Of a stretch of DNA of 64,000 bases, positions 36,198-46,102 are shown piece by piece. Every line of letters begins with the position of its first letter. Positions within the stretch are counted from its first letter, which is position 1. The position numbers and the translations under genes were made by a program. Under the pieces are notes generated by a model. That model was not told where the DNA came from. It was given only the letters and a program-made list of their open reading frames with translations, and made no database searches. Source of the DNA: Myxococcota bacterium (GTDB taxonomy: Bacteria > Myxococcota_A > UBA796 > UBA2385); contig JAKLKF010000009.1 of the NCBI GenBank assembly GCA_023150805.1, positions 36,908 through 100,907 of the forward strand, written 5' to 3'.

Positions 36198-38231
36198 GTG
36201 TCGGAGCGCGCCCCCTTCGGCCCCCCCTTCGACCCGCCCGGCCTGGAGCGCTGGCGGGAGATCGTCCTCGCGGACCTGCGCGGCGGTGACTTCACCCGCA
36301 AGCTGGTGCACCGGGACGAGGCGGGGATGCTCACCCAGCCCCTGTACACCCAGGCGGACCGGCCTGCGTGGGCCCTCGACCTGGCCCCCGGGCAGGCGCC
36401 CTGGATCCGCGGCGACCGTCCGACGGGCGGCTGGATGGCCTGGCAGGCGGTGGTGGAGCCCGATCCCCTCGCGGCGGGCCAGGCGGCGGCGGAGGAGCGG
36501 GCGGGTGGCGCCCACGGCCTGCACCTGGAGCTGGACCTGTCCGGCGGCGGGTCGCGCGGCGTGCGCGTCGACCTGGCCCGGGACCTGGAGCCCGTGTTGC
36601 GGGGCGTGCCGCTGGCCGGCGCCTGGGTGTCCCTGGCGCCGGGGGAGCACTACCTGGCCGTCGCGGCGGCCCTGCTCCTGACGCTGCGTCGGCTGGGCGC
36701 GCGCGAGGCCGAGGTCCCGGCGCTGCTGGGCGCCGACCCGGTCGCGATCCTGGCCACCACCGGGCGCCTGCCGGGGGGCAGCCGGGCCCTGGCCTGGGTG
36801 GGCGACCTGGCAGGCTGGTGCCGAAGCCAGGCGCCGGGCATGCGCGCGGCCGTCGCGGACAGCGCCCCCTGGCACGAGGCGGGGGCCGGCGACGCCGACC
36901 AGCTCGCGCTCACCGTGGCCTCGGGCCTGACCCTGGTGCGCGGCATCGAGGGCCAGGGCCTCTCGATGGAGGACGCCTTCGCCCAGGTGGCCTTCCGCCT
37001 GCGCCTGTCGACCGAGGTCTTCCAGGGTGTCGCCATGATCCGGGCGCTCCGCGGGCTGTGGGCGCGGGTGGCCCAGGGCTGTGGCCTGGCCGGCCACCCC
37101 GCCGGCGCGGCCTTCGTGCAGGCCATGGGCGGCCGCCGGTCGTGGACCGTCCGCGACCCCTGGGTCAACCTGCTGCGGGGGACCGCGATCACCTTCGCCG
37201 GCGCGGTCGGTGGCGCCGACGCCGTCACCTGCCCGCCGATGGACGAGGTCGTGGGCCTGCCCGAGCCCTCCGCGCGGCGGCTGGCCCGCAACACCCAGCT
37301 CGTCCTGGCCGACGAGGCCCGCCTGGGCCGGGTCGCCGACCCCGGCGGCGGCAGCTTCTTCCTGGAGCGCCGCACGGCCGAGCTGATGGAGGCGGCCTGG
37401 GATCGCCTCCAGGCGCTGGAGCGCGCCGGCGGGATCATCCCGGCGCTCTGTGACGGGGGCGTCGACGCCATCATCGCCCCGGTCCGGGCCGAGCGCCTGC
37501 GCCGGGTGGCCACCCGCCAGCGCGCCCTGACCGGCGTCTCCGAGTTCCCCCTGCTCGACGAGGTCCGGCCCGCGCCCCGGCTGGCGCAGCCGTCCCCCGC
37601 GCCGACCGAGCGCCCCGAGGACACCGACCTGGCGGCCTTCCCCTCGCCGGGCCAGGGCGGCCTGTTCGCCGCCCTGCTCGACCGGCTGCTCGCCCACGAC
37701 GCCCTCGTGCCGCTCTCCGCGATCACCGAGGCGCTGACGGTCGAGACCTCCCTGCTCGCCTGCGCGCCGCTGCCCGCGTCGCGCCTGGCCGCGCCCTTCG
37801 AGGTCCTGCGCGACCGCTCGGATGCGGTCCTGGCCCGCAGCGGCCGCCGTCCCACGGTGCTCCTGGCGACCCTGGGGCCGCTGTCCGAGCACCTCGCGCG
37901 CTCGACCTTCACCCGCAACCTGCTGGCCGCCGGGGGGCTGGACTGCCGCGAGGTGGGCGAGGACGAGGACGTCGCCGCCGCCCTGGGCGCGGTCGGGTCG
38001 GGGGTGGTGGTGCTGTGCGGCAGCGACGCCGGCTACGCCCGCGGGGCGGTCGCGCGGGCCCTCGCCCTGGCCGCCCAGGGGGCGCGCAGCCTGTGGCTGG
38101 CGGGCCGCCCCGGCGCGCTGCCGTCCGAGCTGCAGGCCGAGCTGCGCGAGGTGGGCGTGCACGCGCACCTGGCCGCGGGCGCCGACGTGGTCGAGAGCCT
38201 GGAGCAGCTCTGGGCGGAGGTGGAGCCATGA
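36198..38231 (+). CDS. mutA: Methylmalonyl-CoA mutase small subunit
   Basis: The 677-residue protein starts with GTG and has the mutase TIM-barrel pattern ([65 protein letters not shown]). The C-terminal B12-fold domain has GPLSEHLAR where the large subunit has the cobalamin-binding DGHDRG, so it does not bind B12. This is normal for the small subunit of heterodimeric methylmalonyl-CoA mutase and not a sign of decay. It overlaps mutB by ATGA. Confidence 0.9.
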   Translation: MSERAPFGPPFDPPGLERWREIVLADLRGGDFTRKLVHRDEAGMLTQPLYTQADRPAWALDLAPGQAPWIRGDRPTGGWMAWQAVVEPDPLAAGQAAAEERAGGAHGLHLELDLSGGGSRGVRVDLARDLEPVLRGVPLAGAWVSLAPGEHYLAVAAALLLTLRRLGAREAEVPALLGADPVAILATTGRLPGGSRALAWVGDLAGWCRSQAPGMRAAVADSAPWHEAGAGDADQLALTVASGLTLVRGIEGQGLSMEDAFAQVAFRLRLSTEVFQGVAMIRALRGLWARVAQGCGLAGHPAGAAFVQAMGGRRSWTVRDPWVNLLRGTAITFAGAVGGADAVTCPPMDEVVGLPEPSARRLARNTQLVLADEARLGRVADPGGGSFFLERRTAELMEAAWDRLQALERAGGIIPALCDGGVDAIIAPVRAERLRRVATRQRALTGVSEFPLLDEVRPAPRLAQPSPAPTERPEDTDLAAFPSPGQGGLFAALLDRLLAHDALVPLSAITEALTVETSLLACAPLPASRLAAPFEVLRDRSDAVLARSGRRPTVLLATLGPLSEHLARSTFTRNLLAAGGLDCREVGEDEDVAAALGAVGSGVVVLCGSDAGYARGAVARALALAAQGARSLWLAGRPGALPSELQAELREVGVHAHLAAGADVVESLEQLWAEVEP

Positions 38232-40363
38232 GCCGCGTGCCGGACTTCTCGACCCTGCCCCTGTGGTCCTCGGAGCCCGCGGACCCTGCGTCCACGGGGG
38301 CGTCGGTGACCGCCACCACCCCCGAGGGCATCCCGATCCGGGCGGCCTATGGCCCGGGCGACGCGGCCGGCATCGACCCGGGTCTGCCCGGACTGCCACC
38401 CTTCGTGCGGGGGCCCTACCCGACGATGTACGTCCAGCAGCCCTGGACGATCCGCCAGTACGCCGGCTTCTCCACCGCCGAGGCCAGCAACGCCTTCTAC
38501 CGGCGCAACCTGGCGGCCGGGCAGAAGGGCCTCTCGATCGCCTTCGACCTGGCGACCCACCGCGGCTACGACAGCGACCACCCACGCGTGCAGGGCGACG
38601 TCGGCATGGCGGGGGTCGCCGTCGACAGCATCCTGGACATGCGCGTGCTCTTCGACGGCATCCCGCTCGACCAGATGAGCGTGTCGATGACGATGAACGG
38701 CGCCGTGCTGCCGATCCTGGCGCTCTACGTGGTCGCCGCCGAGGAGCAGGGCGTGCCGCCGCAGCAGCTGTCGGGCACGATCCAGAACGACATCCTCAAG
38801 GAGTTCATGGTCCGCAACACCTACATCTACCCGCCGGGCCCCAGCATGCGGATCGTGGGCGACATCTTCGCCTGGACCAGCCAGCACATGCCGCGCTTCA
38901 ACAGCATCAGCGTGTCGGGCTACCACATGCAGGAGGCGGGGGCGACGGCGGACCTGGAGCTGGCCTACACCCTGGCCGACGGGCTGGAGTACCTGCGCGC
39001 CGGCGTGTCCGCCGGCCTGGACATCGACGCCTTCGCGCCCCGCATCAGCTTCTTCTGGGCCGTGGGCATGGACTACTTCATGGAGGTCGCCAAGCTGCGC
39101 GCGGCGCGCCGGCTGTGGGCCGAGCTGGTCGCCCCCTTCGGCCCGAAGAACCCCAAGTCGCTGGCCCTGCGCACCCACTGCCAGACCTCGGGCTGGTCGC
39201 TCACGGCCCAGGACGTCTACAACAACGTCGTGCGCACCTGCGTCGAGGCGATGGCCGCCGCCCACGGTCACACCCAGAGCCTGCACACCAACAGCTTCGA
39301 CGAGGCGCTGGCCCTGCCGACCGACTTCTCGGCCCGCATCGCCCGCAACACCCAGCTCTTCCTGCAGCAGGAGACGGACTCCTGCCGCACGGTCGATCCC
39401 TGGGGCGGCTCCTGGTACGTCGAGCACCTCACGCACGCCCTGGAGGAGCGCGCCCGCGCCCACATCCACGAGGTGGAGGCGCTGGGTGGCATGGCCGCGG
39501 CCATCGGCCAGGGCATCCCCAAGCTGCGCATCGAGGAGGCGGCCGCGCGCACCCAGGCCCGCATCGACGCCGGCGAGCAGGCCGTCATCGGCGTGAACCG
39601 CTTCCCGCCGACCGCCGCGGACCAGGTCCCGGTGCTCAGCGTGGACAACGGCGCCGTCCGCCAGGCGCAGCTCGCGCGGCTGCAGGCCCTGCGCCGCGAC
39701 CGCGATCCCGCGGCCGTGGAGGTGGCGCTCGCCGCGCTCACGCGCTGCGCCGAGGGTGGCCCCGGCAACCTGCTCGCCCTGGCCGTGGACGCCGCCCGCG
39801 CCCGGTGCACCGTGGGCGAGATCAGCCTGGCGCTGGAGCGCGCCTGGGGCCGCCACCACGCCGAGGCGCAGTCCTTGCGAGGGGTGTACCAGGCCGAGCT
39901 GGCGCGGGCCGGAGGGACGATGGACCCGGTGGTGGCAGCGGTCGAGGGCTTCGAGCACCGGCACGGGCGGCGACCTCGCATCCTGGTCGCCAAGATGGGG
40001 CAGGACGGGCACGACCGGGGGCAGAAGGTGATCGCCACCGCCTTCGCCGACCTGGGCTTCGACGTGGACGTGGGCCCCCTCTTCCAGACGCCCGAGGAGA
40101 CCGCCCGCCAGGCCGTCGAGAACGACGTGCACGTCGTCGGCGTCTCGTCGCTGGCCGCGGGCCACCTCACCCTGGTGCCGGCGCTGCGGGCGGCCCTGGA
40201 CGCCGAGGGGCGGCCCGACATCCGCATCGTGGTCGGCGGCGTCGTGCCTCCTCAGGACCACGAGGCCCTGTACGCGGCGGGCGCCTGCGCCATCTTCGGC
40301 CCGGGCACGGTCATCGGCCAGGCGGCCCTGGAGCTGCTCGGCGTGCTGGAGGCCGACGGGTGA
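38228..40363 (+). CDS. mutB: Methylmalonyl-CoA mutase large subunit
   Basis: At 711 residues this is the catalytic subunit, which turns methylmalonyl-CoA into succinyl-CoA with adenosylcobalamin. Signs: [62 protein letters not shown], and [12 protein letters not shown] of the active-site barrel. The C-terminal B12 domain holds [11 protein letters not shown] with the cobalt ligand His595. The gene is coupled by 4-nt overlaps to mutA before it and meaB after it. Confidence 0.96.
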   Translation: MSRVPDFSTLPLWSSEPADPASTGASVTATTPEGIPIRAAYGPGDAAGIDPGLPGLPPFVRGPYPTMYVQQPWTIRQYAGFSTAEASNAFYRRNLAAGQKGLSIAFDLATHRGYDSDHPRVQGDVGMAGVAVDSILDMRVLFDGIPLDQMSVSMTMNGAVLPILALYVVAAEEQGVPPQQLSGTIQNDILKEFMVRNTYIYPPGPSMRIVGDIFAWTSQHMPRFNSISVSGYHMQEAGATADLELAYTLADGLEYLRAGVSAGLDIDAFAPRISFFWAVGMDYFMEVAKLRAARRLWAELVAPFGPKNPKSLALRTHCQTSGWSLTAQDVYNNVVRTCVEAMAAAHGHTQSLHTNSFDEALALPTDFSARIARNTQLFLQQETDSCRTVDPWGGSWYVEHLTHALEERARAHIHEVEALGGMAAAIGQGIPKLRIEEAAARTQARIDAGEQAVIGVNRFPPTAADQVPVLSVDNGAVRQAQLARLQALRRDRDPAAVEVALAALTRCAEGGPGNLLALAVDAARARCTVGEISLALERAWGRHHAEAQSLRGVYQAELARAGGTMDPVVAAVEGFEHRHGRRPRILVAKMGQDGHDRGQKVIATAFADLGFDVDVGPLFQTPEETARQAVENDVHVVGVSSLAAGHLTLVPALRAALDAEGRPDIRIVVGGVVPPQDHEALYAAGACAIFGPGTVIGQAALELLGVLEADG

Positions 40364-41343
40364 GGCCCGGGCTGGACGAGCTGGTCCAGGGGGTGCGGGC
40401 CGGCCACCGGGCCTCGCTGGGCCGCGCCATCACCCTGGTGGAGTCGAGGAGCCCCGTGCACCAGGACCAGGCGGCCCTCCTGCTGGAGCGCCTGATGCCC
40501 TGGACGGGCGGCGCCTGGCGGGTCGGCGTGACGGGCGTTCCCGGCGTCGGCAAGAGCACCTTCATCGACGCCCTGGGCTCCTGGCTGACCGGCCGGGGCC
40601 ACAAGGTCGCCGTCCTCGCCGTCGACCCCAGCAGCGTGCGCTCCGGCGGCAGCATCCTGGGGGACAAGACCCGGATGCAGCGCCTCTCGGTCGACCCCGC
40701 CGCCTTCGTCCGCCCCTCGCCCAGCGGCGGGACGCTCGGCGGCGTCGCCTCCCGCAGCCGCGAGGCGCTGCTGGTCTGCGAGGCGGCGGGCTTCGACGTG
40801 GTCCTGGTCGAGACGGTCGGCGTGGGCCAGTCCGAGCTGGCCGTCGCCGAGATGACCGACTTCTTCCTGGTGCTGATGCTGGCGGGCGCCGGCGACGAGC
40901 TGCAGGGCATCAAGCGCGGCCTGATGGAGCTGTGCGACTGCCTGGCGGTGAACAAGGCGGACGGCGACAACCTGCTGCCCGCGCAGCGCGCGGCCGCCAC
41001 CTACGCCGGGGCCCTGCGGCTGTTGCGGTCCTCCGCCGAGGCCTTCCCGCCCCGGGTGCAGACGGTCAGCTCGCTGTCGGGTGCGGGCATCCCCGAGATC
41101 TGGCAGGCCGTGGTCGACCAGCGCGCGGCGCTGGTGGCGGCGGGGACCTGGGAGGAGCGGCGGTCGGCCCAGCGGGTGCGCTGGCTGTGGGACCGGCTGG
41201 ACGACGGCCTGCGGCAGGCGCTGCGGGGGGATCCGGGCCTGCGGGAGACCCTGGCGCAGGCCGAGGCCCAGGCGGCCGCGGGACATGCGCCGCCCACCGT
41301 CCTGGCCCGGGCGCTGCTAGCCCGCTTCCTTGCCGCCCGCTGA
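40360..41343 (+). CDS. meaB: MeaB-type G3E GTPase, methylmalonyl-CoA mutase chaperone
   Basis: The 327-residue protein loads adenosylcobalamin on the mutase and protects it from inactivation. The G3E GTPase motifs are present: Walker [10 protein letters not shown] near residue 60, [22 protein letters not shown], the ETVGVGQSE switch, and NKADGDN for guanine. It starts with GTG overlapping mutB by GTGA. Its 3' end overlaps the end of tatC on the other strand by 27 nt. Confidence 0.95.
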   Translation: MRPGLDELVQGVRAGHRASLGRAITLVESRSPVHQDQAALLLERLMPWTGGAWRVGVTGVPGVGKSTFIDALGSWLTGRGHKVAVLAVDPSSVRSGGSILGDKTRMQRLSVDPAAFVRPSPSGGTLGGVASRSREALLVCEAAGFDVVLVETVGVGQSELAVAEMTDFFLVLMLAGAGDELQGIKRGLMELCDCLAVNKADGDNLLPAQRAAATYAGALRLLRSSAEAFPPRVQTVSSLSGAGIPEIWQAVVDQRAALVAAGTWEERRSAQRVRWLWDRLDDGLRQALRGDPGLRETLAQAEAQAAAGHAPPTVLARALLARFLAAR

Positions 41344-42150
41344 GGCCTCGGCCGGCTCGCGCACCTTGGTGCTGACGAAGTACGCGATGATGATCCCGAA
41401 GCCGTAGAGCACCAGCAGCGGCGCGGCCATCATCAGCTGCGAGACCACGTCGGGCGGGGTCAGGATGGCGGCGACGACGAAGATGCCGACCACGCTGTAG
41501 CGGAAGCCGCCGATCATGTCCCGGGCGTCGATCAGGCCGACGCGGGCCAGGAAGTACACGACGATGGGGAGCTGGAAGGAGATGCCGAAGGCCAGGAGCA
41601 GCTTGGTCGCCAGGCCCAGGTAGGCGTCGATCGACAGCACGGCCTGGACGTCCTCTCCGGCGAAGTCCAGGAAGTAGGGGAAGGCGTACTTGAAGATGCC
41701 GAAGTAGCCGAAGGCCGTGCCCAGCGCGAACAGCAGGGTGGAGGAGATCACCAGCGGCAGGACGGGCTTCTTCTCGTGGGGGTACAGGCCGGGGGCCACG
41801 AACTGCCAGGCCTGCCAGAACACGTAGGGGCTGGCCAGCAGCAGGCCCGCCAGGCCGGCGACCTTGAGCATGGTCAGGAAGCCCTCCATGGCCGTGGTCA
41901 TGGCCATGGTGCCGCGCCCGGTCGCGGCGAGGGCGTCGTTCATCGGCTGGACGAGCAGGGCCCAGATGTCCTCGGCGAACACCATGCAGCCGATGCAGCA
42001 GACCAGCATGGCGGCCAGCGAGCGGACCACCCGGTTGCGCAGCTCGACCAGGTGCTCGAGCAGGGGCATGCGGTAGGACTCGACCGGGTCGTCGTCCACG
42101 CCGGGGAGCACGGGGTTTCCGTGCACGTCGACCTTTCGTGCGGTCTTCAT
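41317..42150 (-). CDS. tatC: Sec-independent protein translocase TatC
   Basis: This 277-residue protein has six transmembrane helices. Family signs: [36 protein letters not shown], and [18 protein letters not shown]. The C-terminus is a short charged tail. It is the main receptor of the twin-arginine translocase in the inner membrane. It overlaps tatB by ATGA. No tatA is seen nearby, although one must exist elsewhere unless TatB serves both roles. Confidence 0.96.
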   Translation of the reverse strand: MKTARKVDVHGNPVLPGVDDDPVESYRMPLLEHLVELRNRVVRSLAAMLVCCIGCMVFAEDIWALLVQPMNDALAATGRGTMAMTTAMEGFLTMLKVAGLAGLLLASPYVFWQAWQFVAPGLYPHEKKPVLPLVISSTLLFALGTAFGYFGIFKYAFPYFLDFAGEDVQAVLSIDAYLGLATKLLLAFGISFQLPIVVYFLARVGLIDARDMIGGFRYSVVGIFVVAAILTPPDVVSQLMMAAPLLVLYGFGIIIAYFVSTKVREPAEASAGGKEAG

Positions 42151-42608
42151 GGGCTCTCGGGCGGGGGCGGAGCGGGCTCGCCCGGTGGGGAGGCCTCGGC
42201 GGCAGGCAGCCCGCGGGCGGCCAGGGCGGCGGCGGCGGCGCTCGTGGCGCCGGGCGGCTCGGGCGCCGGAGTGGGCGCGGCGGGGGAGGGCAGCGGCCGC
42301 GGCGCGGCGTCATCGGGCAGGGAGGGCTCGCCGTCGGCGGGGGGCAGGCCGGCCTCGCGCGCCTGGCGGGCCTCCTCGGCCTTGCGGCGGGCCTCCTCGC
42401 GGCGGCGGCGCAGGTCGGCCGTGCGCTGCTCGGCGTCCATGCGGTCGGCCTCGAGCACGAAGGCGCGGCGCAGCTCCTCGCTGGCGCGGGTGAGCTTGGC
42501 GTACTGGCGGCCGAGCCAGCGGATCGTGTGGGGCAGGCGCTCGGGTCCGACGAAGACCAGCGCCAGCACCATGACCACGACCATCTCGCCGAAGCCGAAG
42601 TTGAGCAT
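42147..42608 (-). CDS. tatB: Sec-independent protein translocase TatB
   Basis: The protein has 153 residues. One N-terminal helix (GFGEMVVVMVLALVFVGPERLP) with the conserved Glu8 and the GPERLP hinge fits TatB rather than TatA. An amphipathic helix follows (RWLGRQYAKLTRASEELRRAF), then a long charged coiled stretch and a Pro/Ala-rich tail of low complexity. It is the first gene of the tatBC transcript. The 183-nt spacer before it holds unusual repeats. Confidence 0.9.
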   Translation of the reverse strand: MLNFGFGEMVVVMVLALVFVGPERLPHTIRWLGRQYAKLTRASEELRRAFVLEADRMDAEQRTADLRRRREEARRKAEEARQAREAGLPPADGEPSLPDDAAPRPLPSPAAPTPAPEPPGATSAAAAALAARGLPAAEASPPGEPAPPPPESP

Positions 42609-42620
42609 CTCGTTACCGAT

Positions 42621-42659
42621 CAGGGCGGAGGGCAGGGCCGGTCAGGGCAGAGGGCAGGG
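42621..42659. repeat. Direct repeat of 17 nt in the tatB leader
   Basis: CAGGGCGGAGGGCAGGG (42621-42637) recurs with one change at 42643-42659, a spacing of 22 nt, about two helical turns. The pair lies 13-51 nt before the tatB start, downstream of a TAGGGT -10-like word at 42662-42667. Confidence 0.6.
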
Positions 42660-42660
42660 G

Positions 42661-42717
42661 GACCCTATCCCCCGCGCCCCCGGGCGTCCTTCCTCGCGTG
42701 GGGGCCGCGGGAGGGTC
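42661..42717. repeat. Imperfect inverted repeat in the tatB/aminotransferase divergent spacer
   Basis: The left arm begins GACCCT then CCCGCG and CCCCC; the right arm (ending 42717) reads, in reverse complement, GACCCT-CCCGCG-CCCCC with small bulges. It covers the presumed tatB -10 (TAGGGT on the minus strand, 42662-42667), so it could act as an operator or cruciform. Confidence 0.45.
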
Positions 42718-42791
42718 GCGCCACGCCGCCGGGCCGCGCCCGGTGTAGAGGAGGGCGCGGGTGGACCCTCGCCCGCCCGCCCGGAGGAACG

Positions 42792-43583
42792 GTGCAGCAC
42801 CTCATCCAGGACGGCCAGGAGCGCGCCGACGGCCTCGTCCGCCTGGACCCCGAGGATCCGGGGCTGCTGCGGGGCCTCTCGGCCTTCGAGACGCTGCGCA
42901 CCTGGGGCGAGGGGCTGCCGACCCTGGCCCTGCACCTGGCGCGCTTGCGGGACAGCGCCGCCGCCCTGGGCCTGCCCGCGCCCCCCCTCGACCTGCTGGC
43001 GGACGAGGCCCACCGCGCGGTCGCGGCGCTGCAGGGCGCGGGCGAGCCGGTCCGGCTGCGGATCACCCTGACCCCGCGCACCCGGCTGGTGCGGGCGGCG
43101 ACGGGCCTGCCCCCCACGGGGCTGGCGCGGGCCTGCACCCGACCCTGGCCGGGCACCGGGGGCCTGTCCGGCCGCGTCAAGCACGGCAGCCGCGCCGCCG
43201 CCGCCGTCGCGCTGCAGCGGGCCGACGCCGACGAGCTGGTGTGGGTGGACGAGCGGGGTGCCGCCGTCGAGGGGAGCTGGAGCAACGTCCTGGCGGTGCG
43301 CGGGGGCCGCCTGTTCACGCCGCCCGACGACGGTCGCCTGCTGCCCGGCGTGACCCGGGGGCTGCTCTTGCGGCAGGCGCGGGCCCTGGGCGTCCCGACG
43401 CTGGAGGTGCCCCTGCCCGTCGCCGGGCCGTGGGACGAGCTGTACCTCAGCTCGTCGCTGCGCCTGCTGGTGCCGGTCGCCTCGCTCGACGGCGCGCCCG
43501 CCGCGGGCGAGGGGCCCGTGGGCGCCGCCGTCTCCTCCGCCCTGCGCGCCGGCCTGGAGGCGGGTCGCCTGCCCCCGCCCTGA
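42792..43583 (+). CDS. Class IV aminotransferase (aminodeoxychorismate lyase/BCAT-like)
   Basis: This 263-residue protein is a fold-type IV PLP enzyme. The PLP lysine is in GRVKHGSRAAA; other signs are RGLSAFETLRTWG, WVDERGAAVEGSWSNVLAVRGG and LLPGVTRGLLL. The length fits 4-amino-4-deoxychorismate lyase (folate synthesis), D-amino-acid aminotransferase or a branched-chain type; I cannot decide. It starts with GTG and GGAGGA lies directly upstream (42783-42788). It ends 4 nt before the end of the convergent DUF362 gene. Confidence 0.85.
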   Translation: MQHLIQDGQERADGLVRLDPEDPGLLRGLSAFETLRTWGEGLPTLALHLARLRDSAAALGLPAPPLDLLADEAHRAVAALQGAGEPVRLRITLTPRTRLVRAATGLPPTGLARACTRPWPGTGGLSGRVKHGSRAAAAVALQRADADELVWVDERGAAVEGSWSNVLAVRGGRLFTPPDDGRLLPGVTRGLLLRQARALGVPTLEVPLPVAGPWDELYLSSSLRLLVPVASLDGAPAAGEGPVGAAVSSALRAGLEAGRLPPP

Positions 43584-43587
43584 TCGA

Positions 43588-44799
43588 TCAGGCCATGCGG
43601 GCGCGGAGGCGGCCGACCAGGCCCGGGTTGGGCTCGGTGGCGCCCAGCGGGTCGCCGTAGCTCAGGAACAGCTTCCCCCACTCGGTGTCGCGCAGCCACT
43701 GCTCGGTGATCTTGCGGCCGGTCGAGGGGTACCACAGGTAGTCGTGGTACACGAAGCTGCCCATGATGAAGGCGTTGACCATGGGCGTCTGGAACATCAG
43801 CTTGGCCAGCGGCTTCATCGGGCCGAACCAGAAGAAGTCGCCGACCTTGCTGGCGGCGTTGTCGCCGACGACGAAGTCCCAGTTGGTGCGCTTGACCTCG
43901 GCCGTGTCCAGGTCGCCCACCACCTCGATCTCGTCGAGGTGGCCCTTGCCCAGCCCGCCCTCGTGGGCCAGCCGGATGCACTTGACCTGCATCGGGTCGA
44001 AGCCGATGAGCTTGGCGGCGACGGCGTCGATGGCGACCTGGTCGCTGCTGGCCAGCAGGATGTTCTTGACCACCGGGGTCATGGTGCGCGGGCCCGGCCC
44101 GCTGCCGGCCGTCGTGCCGTCGGCCACCGCGAAGGTGCCGGCCTGGATCTCCTTCTGCACCCGCAGCAGGTCCACCAGCGTCTCGTGGATCTGCGGGTGG
44201 GTGTAGTGCCGGGTCGTGTCCAGCAGGCCGCCGAAGGCGTTCTTCAGCGCGCAGGTGTAGTCGGTGTAGATGTGGGTCTTCACCGTCGGCAGGTGCACGA
44301 CGTTCTTGCCGAAGAAGTAGTCGGGGATGCGCACGCCCTTGGGGAAGATCTTGTCGAGCACCAGGAAGGGCCCCGACTTGGGCTCGAAGGTGACCCAGCT
44401 CATGTCCGCCGGGTTGAAGTTGTACTTGACCGGCAGCCGGTACTTGTCGTGCACGGGCTTGAAGTTGTTGAGCCGCTCGCCCTTCTCGGCGTTGGTCACC
44501 ACCGTGCGGTTCTCGACCACGACCTGGTCGAGGAAGCCCAGGTCCCGCAGCTTGCGCGTCACGCCCTCGATCTGCCAGGGGGTGCTGTTCGCGCTGGGGT
44601 ACAGCATGTGCCAGGAGATGTTGTTCTTGAGGATGGTCGTCGCCTTGGGATCCAGGGCCTCGGTCACCCGGGCCAGGTCGAGCAGGCGGGCGTAGTCCTC
44701 GATCACGGTGGCGGGCGTGGTGCGCACGGCGGCGACCACGCTCTTGCCGGCGCTGGTCGTCACGGGGATGCGGGTGACATCGGGCGAGGTGGCGGCCAT
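43588..44799 (-). CDS. DUF362-domain protein
   Basis: The protein has 403 residues and no signal peptide. The DUF362 pattern is seen in ATTILKNNISWHML, NVVHLPTVKTHIYTDYTCALKNAFGGLL, and LASSDQVAIDAVAAKLIGFDPMQVK. DUF362 proteins are often found with Fe-S or radical enzymes, but no cysteine cluster is present here, so this is the cofactor-free type. Function unknown. It is divergent from namZ. Confidence 0.85.
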   Translation of the reverse strand: MAATSPDVTRIPVTTSAGKSVVAAVRTTPATVIEDYARLLDLARVTEALDPKATTILKNNISWHMLYPSANSTPWQIEGVTRKLRDLGFLDQVVVENRTVVTNAEKGERLNNFKPVHDKYRLPVKYNFNPADMSWVTFEPKSGPFLVLDKIFPKGVRIPDYFFGKNVVHLPTVKTHIYTDYTCALKNAFGGLLDTTRHYTHPQIHETLVDLLRVQKEIQAGTFAVADGTTAGSGPGPRTMTPVVKNILLASSDQVAIDAVAAKLIGFDPMQVKCIRLAHEGGLGKGHLDEIEVVGDLDTAEVKRTNWDFVVGDNAASKVGDFFWFGPMKPLAKLMFQTPMVNAFIMGSFVYHDYLWYPSTGRKITEQWLRDTEWGKLFLSYGDPLGATEPNPGLVGRLRARMA

Positions 44800-44895
44800 G
44801 GTCCGGGCTCCTGGAGAAGGGGGCCGCCTCCTCTAACCTGCGGAGGCCGGAGGGCCGCGATAGCCACGCGGGGTCCCCCCCGGCGCGGAGGCGCG

Positions 44896-46077
44896 ATGTT
44901 GTCCGGACTGGAGTCCCTGCTCGCCGACCCCTCCCGCCTGGACCGCCTGCGGGGGGCCCGCGTCGGCCTGTGCTGCAACCACACCGCCGTCGATCGTGAC
45001 CTCGACCACGCCGTCGACCTGCTGCGCGGGGCCGGGGTGACGCTGCGCCGCCTGTTCGGGCCCGAGCACGGCATCGAGGCCACCGCCCAGGACATGATCG
45101 GCGTGCAGGGCCAGGACCAGGGCACCGCGGTCGTCAGCCTGTACGGCGACACCGAGCAGAGCCTGCACCCCGACCCGGCCACCCTGGCCGACCTGGACAT
45201 CCTGCTCTTCGACATCCAGGACATCGGCGCCCGCTACTACACCTACCAGGCCACGCTCGGGTACGTGATGCAGGTGGCGGCCGGGACCGGCACCGAGCTC
45301 TGGGTGCTCGACCGCCCCAACCCCATCGACGGGCTCTCCCTCGAGGGCAACCTGGTGCAGCCGGGCTTCGAGAGCTTCGTGAGCGCCTTCCCGCTGCCGG
45401 TGCGCCACGGCATGACCATGGGCGAGCTGGGGCGCTACTTCCGCGAGGTCCTGGGCATCGACGCGCCCCTGTCCGTCGTGCCCTGCCAGGGCTGGCGGCG
45501 GGAGCAGTGGCTGGACGAGACGGGGCTGCCCTGGGTCTACCCCTCGCCGAACATGCCGACGCTGGACACGGCGGCGCTCTACCCGGGCCTCTGCCTGGTC
45601 GAGGGAACCAACCTCAGCGAGGGGCGCGGCACCACCCGGCCCTTCCACCTGGTGGGCGCGCCCTGGGTCGACCGGCGCGAGCTGGTCCGCCTGCTGCGCC
45701 TGGGAGCGCAGGACGCCGGCGTGCAGGGGGTGGCCTTCCGCGCCGCCACCTTCGAGCCCCGCTTCCAGAAGCACGCCGGCCAGGTCTGCCACGGCGTCGA
45801 GATCCTGGTGACCGAGCGGCGCGCGCTCGACGCCTTCCGGCTGGGCCTGGTGCTGCTGGAGGCCTTCCTGCGCCTGGACCCCGACCGGCGGCACTTCGCC
45901 TGGCGCACCGAGACCTACGAGTTCGTGGATCACCCCATCGCCATCGACCTGCTCTGCGGCTCGGCCGAGGCCCGGATCGGCCTGGAGAGCAAGGTGCGCC
46001 CCGCCGACCTGCTCGCCGCCTGGCAGCCGGAGCTGGCCGGCTTCGACGAGCAGCGCCAGGCCTGCCTGCTCTACTGA
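44896..46077 (+). CDS. namZ: Exo-beta-N-acetylmuramidase NamZ-like (DUF1343)
   Basis: The protein has 393 residues. The DUF1343 pattern is strong: GLCCNHTAVDRDLDHAVDLL, RLFGPEHGIEATAQD, VSLYGDTEQS, LLFDIQDIGARYYTYQATL, DRPNPIDG, and YPGLCLVEGTNLSEGRGTTRPF. The characterised members (Bacillus NamZ/YbbC, Tannerella) release MurNAc from peptidoglycan pieces. No signal peptide is visible, so it may act on muropeptides in the cytoplasm rather than on the intact wall. A GGAG lies upstream and -10-like TAACCT at 44834-44839. Confidence 0.88.
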   Translation: MLSGLESLLADPSRLDRLRGARVGLCCNHTAVDRDLDHAVDLLRGAGVTLRRLFGPEHGIEATAQDMIGVQGQDQGTAVVSLYGDTEQSLHPDPATLADLDILLFDIQDIGARYYTYQATLGYVMQVAAGTGTELWVLDRPNPIDGLSLEGNLVQPGFESFVSAFPLPVRHGMTMGELGRYFREVLGIDAPLSVVPCQGWRREQWLDETGLPWVYPSPNMPTLDTAALYPGLCLVEGTNLSEGRGTTRPFHLVGAPWVDRRELVRLLRLGAQDAGVQGVAFRAATFEPRFQKHAGQVCHGVEILVTERRALDAFRLGLVLLEAFLRLDPDRRHFAWRTETYEFVDHPIAIDLLCGSAEARIGLESKVRPADLLAAWQPELAGFDEQRQACLLY

Positions 46078-46102
46078 ACCCTCCCACAGGCTCGGAGCCC
46101 CG

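Noticed and set aside
36198..38231. mutA as a decayed copy because its B12 motif is missing
   Set aside because: Small subunits of this enzyme normally lack the cobalt-binding motif, and the frame is intact.
41317..41343. Frameshift or wrong end where meaB and tatC overlap
   Set aside because: Both proteins have normal lengths and ends; a 27-nt tail-to-tail overlap is acceptable in such a dense genome.
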